Position numbers and translations under genes: made by a program
Shown: piece after piece, positions 34,910-37,039 of the stretch
Position numbering within the stretch: the stretch's first letter is position 1
Layout of the letters: each line of letters begins with the position of its first letter
Notes under the pieces: model-generated
What the model was told of the DNA's origin: nothing
The model's database searches: none
Seen by the model: only the letters and a program-made list of their open reading frames with translations
Assembly: GCF_002159175.1 (NCBI RefSeq)
Contig: NZ_NFGZ01000030.1
Coordinates: 1-37,039, forward strand
Direction: 5' to 3'
Source of the DNA: Flavonifractor sp. An92
Lineage (GTDB): Bacteria; Bacillota; Clostridia; Oscillospirales; Oscillospiraceae
DNA: 37,039 nt

Positions 34910-35205
34910 GGAAAATCAAAAAGCTCCTGTCTCAGCAGAGGAGCTTTATCCTCTGCCGGGACAGGAGCTGCTTCTCCTGCGGTGCCACCCGGTTTGGCGC
35001 GGAAAACGCGCCCACTCAGCCGTATGCCAACACATACGCTCCCTCGATAACGGGGGGAGAGCCCGTCGGAAGCTACTGGGGGCCAAAGGGTCCGGTTCGC
35101 CGCCGCCCTCGCAGGGCCATTCCGTCCGGTATCCTCCGCCGCGATCCCACCACCCGCGGCTCTCTGTGGGAGTGTTCCCCGATGTACTCTTCCTGCTCAA
35201 CGGTT
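34910..35205 (-). promoter_or_regulatory. T-box riboswitch leader, probable Trp specifier
   Basis: All main T-box parts are present on the minus strand. Stem I begins at GAGCAGGAAGAGTA (35198-35185), closed by CCTGC after the specifier region; its apical part has CAGAGAGCCGCGGGTGGTG. A likely specifier TGG (Trp) lies at 35119-35117 within GGAATGGCC. The T-box sequence GGGTGGCACCGC is at 34990-34979. A terminator follows: AGCTCCTGTC...GACAGGAGCT with an inner GGCAGAGGA/TCCTCTGCT stem (34969-34922), then TTTT. Uncharged tRNA-Trp would stabilise the antiterminator and allow trpB expression. Class confidence is high; the specifier call is less certain. Confidence 0.93.
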
Positions 35206-35217
35206 TTCTTGTGCTTT

Positions 35218-35246
35218 AGTATAGTGTGGTGCGAAAGAAAATGCAA
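35218..35246 (-). promoter_or_regulatory. promoter of the T-box/trpB transcript
   Basis: TTGCAT (35246-35241), a 17-bp spacer and TATACT (35223-35218) on the minus strand. Transcription should begin near 35211, just before stem I. Confidence 0.8.
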
Positions 35247-35297
35247 CTGTCACTTCTTCCAAATGCAGCGTGGAAATTTCTGCCCTTTGCACAAAGG

Positions 35298-36302
35298 TCA
35301 GCGCTCCTGCTTGCGCAGCAGGCGGATGTCCTCTCCCTGGAAGAGGAGGACCTGGTACTCGCCCTCCAGCCGCGAGGCGATCTGGGGGGAGTAACGGCGG
35401 TAGATCTCCCCCATACTGAGGTTAGAGGAGATGACGGTGTGCCGCCGGGCGGTGAGGCGGGTGTTGATGAGGGTGTAGAGGGCGGACTGGACGAAGGGGG
35501 TGGCCATCTCGCTGCCCAAATCGTCCAAAATCAGCAGGTCACAGCGCAGATAGCGCCGGGTCTCGTCCCGGGCGTCCTCGGCGTCCTGCCGGTCCCGGGC
35601 GAACTTCCGCTCCTCGAAGCGGGTGAAGATGTTCACCGCCGTGTCGTATACCACCGAGTACCCCCGCTCCGACACGGTGCGGGCGATGCAGGCCGAGAGG
35701 AAGGTCTTGCCCAGGCCCGGCGCGCCGGTGAGGAAGAGGTTTTCGTAGCGGAACTCCGGGAAGGTGTTGGCGTACAGGCGGCAGATCTGGAAGATGGACT
35801 TCATCCGCTCCCGGGGGGACTTGCCGCCGCCCTCGGGGGGGAGGGGGCTGTAATAGTCCAGGTTGAAGGTCTCAAAGGACTGCTCCCCCAGGTCCAGGAG
35901 CTTGGAGAGCTCCTGGATCTGCTCCTCGGTGCACAGCTGGTGGAGGCAGGAGCACATCCGGGCCCCCACCCAGCCGCTGTCCCCGCACCGGGGACAGTAG
36001 GGCCGCTCGTCCAGGGCGTCAGGGGGGTAGCCCGCATCGGTGAGGAGCTGGGTCCGCTGGCGCTGGAGCTCCAGGTTTTTTTCCTTCAGCTGCGCGATGG
36101 CGGGGGCGGGATCGGTGCCGTGGCGGAGGGAGGCGGCGATGACCCCGGCCATGGTGCTGCGAAGTTCCCCCTCCAGCCGGGCGGCCTGGGGGAGGGCGGC
36201 GTAGATCTCCGCCCGGCGGCGCTCCCACTCCTCCTCCCGCTGGCGGCGGCGCTGGGCCAGGCGCTGGGTGGCCCGGCGCAGGACATTGGGATCGTATGCC
36301 AT
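35298..36302 (-). CDS. DnaI/DnaC-type replicative helicase loader ATPase
   Basis: This 334-aa AAA+ protein loads the replicative helicase at origins and restarted forks. The N-terminal half is Arg/Glu-rich and helical, followed by a zinc motif (CPRCGDSGWVGARMCSC, residues about 103-119) like that of DnaI. The ATPase core has Walker A GAPGLGKTF and Walker B LLILDDLG, then sensor-1 VISSNLS. It starts directly after the stop of the DnaD-domain gene (ATG 36302, TAA 36305-36303). The two form the helicase-loading module usual in low-GC Gram-positives. Confidence 0.92.
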   Translation of the reverse strand: MAYDPNVLRRATQRLAQRRRQREEEWERRRAEIYAALPQAARLEGELRSTMAGVIAASLRHGTDPAPAIAQLKEKNLELQRQRTQLLTDAGYPPDALDERPYCPRCGDSGWVGARMCSCLHQLCTEEQIQELSKLLDLGEQSFETFNLDYYSPLPPEGGGKSPRERMKSIFQICRLYANTFPEFRYENLFLTGAPGLGKTFLSACIARTVSERGYSVVYDTAVNIFTRFEERKFARDRQDAEDARDETRRYLRCDLLILDDLGSEMATPFVQSALYTLINTRLTARRHTVISSNLSMGEIYRRYSPQIASRLEGEYQVLLFQGEDIRLLRKQER

Positions 36303-37039
36303 TTAACGGCCTCCTTCCCCGCCGCTCTGGCGGTCCATGTATTGCAGCATCCGCTCCAGATCGTCCTGCACCGGTCCGCCGTCCCCACGGGCGGCAGGGG
36401 CGGGCGCGGCGGGAGCCGGGGCGGCCGTCCTGGGCCGGGAGGAGTCCTTCTGCAAGACGGCGTCCACGGTGTGGAGCCCCTTCTGGTGCCAGCTTTTCAG
36501 GATGGAGTTCATATAGCTCCAGTTGAGGGACTGCTTTTTCAGCACCGTGCGCTCGTAGGCCAGACGGATGGCCCCGTCGTCAAAGCCCATCTCCACCCAG
36601 GAGATGAGGTATTTCTGCTCCGCCTCTACCGGGGGACGGCCCTGGATGTCCAGCAGGGGCAGGAGCCGGGCGGTGCGGGTGCGCAGGGCGGACTGGCGGC
36701 GCAGGTGGGCCTCGGCGGCCTCGGCGGTGTCCAGGCCCAGCCGGTGCCACACAAAGCCCTCCTTGCGGATCTGGGCCATGCGGGGCTTCCGGCCCGCGCC
36801 GTATTTCCGCTCCATCTCCTCCACGCACCAGCTCACCAGCAGCATGATGACCTCCGCCGGCAGGGCCAGAAAGTCGTAGAGGGTGTAGAGCATTTTCAGG
36901 TCCGAGGTGGACAGAATCTTGCCCAGCCGCCGCTGGACCTCCCCCACCAGGGCGGGGAAGGGGGAGGACTGGTCCTCCATCTCCCGGGTCAGGTCCGCGG
37001 CGGCTGGGCAAGATTCTGTCCACCTCGGACCTGAAAATG
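36303..37039 (-). CDS. DnaD-domain protein, N-terminus missing or corrupted at window end
   Basis: This primosome-type DnaD/DnaB_2-domain protein probably works with the helicase loader encoded next to it. The core (STSDLKMLYTLYDFLALPAE then VIMLLVSWCVEEMERKYG) is the DnaD-like helical domain, and the segment up to NWSYMNSILKSWHQKGLHT carries the conserved YxxxIL-W motif. After it comes an Ala/Pro-rich linker and ERMLQYMDRQSGGEGGR. The frame is open to the window edge. Met at 36980 is only an internal candidate, since DLTRE precedes it in frame. Bases 36997-37039 are an inverted copy of 36891-36933, so residues encoded there are not reliable. Confidence 0.85.
   Translation of the reverse strand, partial: FSGPRWTESCPAAADLTREMEDQSSPFPALVGEVQRRLGKILSTSDLKMLYTLYDFLALPAEVIMLLVSWCVEEMERKYGAGRKPRMAQIRKEGFVWHRLGLDTAEAAEAHLRRQSALRTRTARLLPLLDIQGRPPVEAEQKYLISWVEMGFDDGAIRLAYERTVLKKQSLNWSYMNSILKSWHQKGLHTVDAVLQKDSSRPRTAAPAPAAPAPAARGDGGPVQDDLERMLQYMDRQSGGEGGR
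36891..37039. repeat. 43-bp perfect inverted repeat at the window end
   Basis: Bases 36891-36933 and 36997-37039 are exact reverse complements. GGACCT (36935-36940) and AGGTCC (36991-36996) extend the match after a one-base gap. The repeat lies inside the DnaD-domain coding region and stops at the last base given. It is best read as a fold-back sequencing or assembly artefact. Confidence 0.9.

Noticed and set aside
34912-35205. Small ORFs in the region upstream of trpB
   Set aside because: The conserved T-box parts account for this region; the frames are shadows of the structured leader.
36998-37039. Possible transposon end or terminal inverted repeat
   Set aside because: The repeat lies within DnaD-domain coding sequence, with no transposase or target duplication, and ends exactly at the last base; an assembly fold-back fits better.

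Overview
The window is a GC-rich stretch of bacterial chromosome, almost certainly from a butyrate-forming Clostridia of the Oscillospiraceae type (Flavonifractor / Pseudoflavonifractor / Intestinimonas-like). The pointers are an L27 with the Firmicutes cleavable N-terminus plus its protease Prp, a complete crt-hbd-bcd-etfB-etfA operon, HemZ, SpoVB-like and DnaD/DnaI-type proteins, a CIRCE element and a T-box. The species is inference; no search was possible. I see no phage, conjugative, CRISPR, rRNA or tRNA genes. This is mainly core chromosome with a few odd accessory features.

Layout, left to right. 1-3936, minus strand: recJ then relA/spoT (relA runs off the left edge). 4084-9000, plus strand, from a consensus promoter: an alanine-racemase-fold protein that has lost its PLP lysine, dtd, a duplicated and diverged dtd 3' end, a glyoxalase-II-like hydrolase, hemZ and a uridine-kinase-like kinase. 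9058-10729: an Mrp/Nbp35 Fe-S carrier, then an unrecognised secreted protein between two strong terminators. 10805-11784, minus: rplU-prp-rpmA behind a promoter that overlaps the end of the preceding gene. 11878-13469, minus: a metallophosphatase with an SH3-like tail and a PPC-domain protein. 13565-15994, plus: htpG under a CIRCE operator and an HPr-fold protein with Lys in place of His15. 16046-17572, minus: a SpoVB/MurJ-like flippase. 17736-18446, plus: a DUF554 membrane protein.

18586-23633 is the butyrate operon (crotonase, 3-hydroxybutyryl-CoA dehydrogenase, butyryl-CoA dehydrogenase, EtfB, EtfA). Together these take acetoacetyl-CoA to butyryl-CoA with electron bifurcation through Bcd-Etf; thiolase is not in the window. 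Its leader carries a consensus promoter, a terminator-like hairpin with a competing pairing partner, and a Rex-like palindrome just before crt. A 726-bp gap follows, holding a pair of inverted hairpin elements whose stems differ by compensatory changes, and a 24-codon ORF with a strong Shine-Dalgarno.

24360-30463, minus: pgeF, an orphan family-5 substrate-binding lipoprotein and a single-chain purL. 30609-33368, minus: secA. 33510-35246, minus: a TrpB2-type tryptophan synthase beta chain behind a complete T-box leader with a probable Trp (UGG) specifier. 35298-37039, minus: a DnaI/DnaC-type helicase loader and a DnaD-domain protein. The last 43 bases are an exact inverted copy of 36891-36933, which looks like a fold-back artefact at a contig end, so the DnaD N-terminus should not be trusted.

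The points most worth a second look are the two family members that have lost their catalytic residue (alanine-racemase-like and HPr-like), the dtd 3'-end duplication, the switch-like leader and Rex site of the butyrate operon, the paired hairpin element, and the Trp T-box on a stand-alone trpB2.
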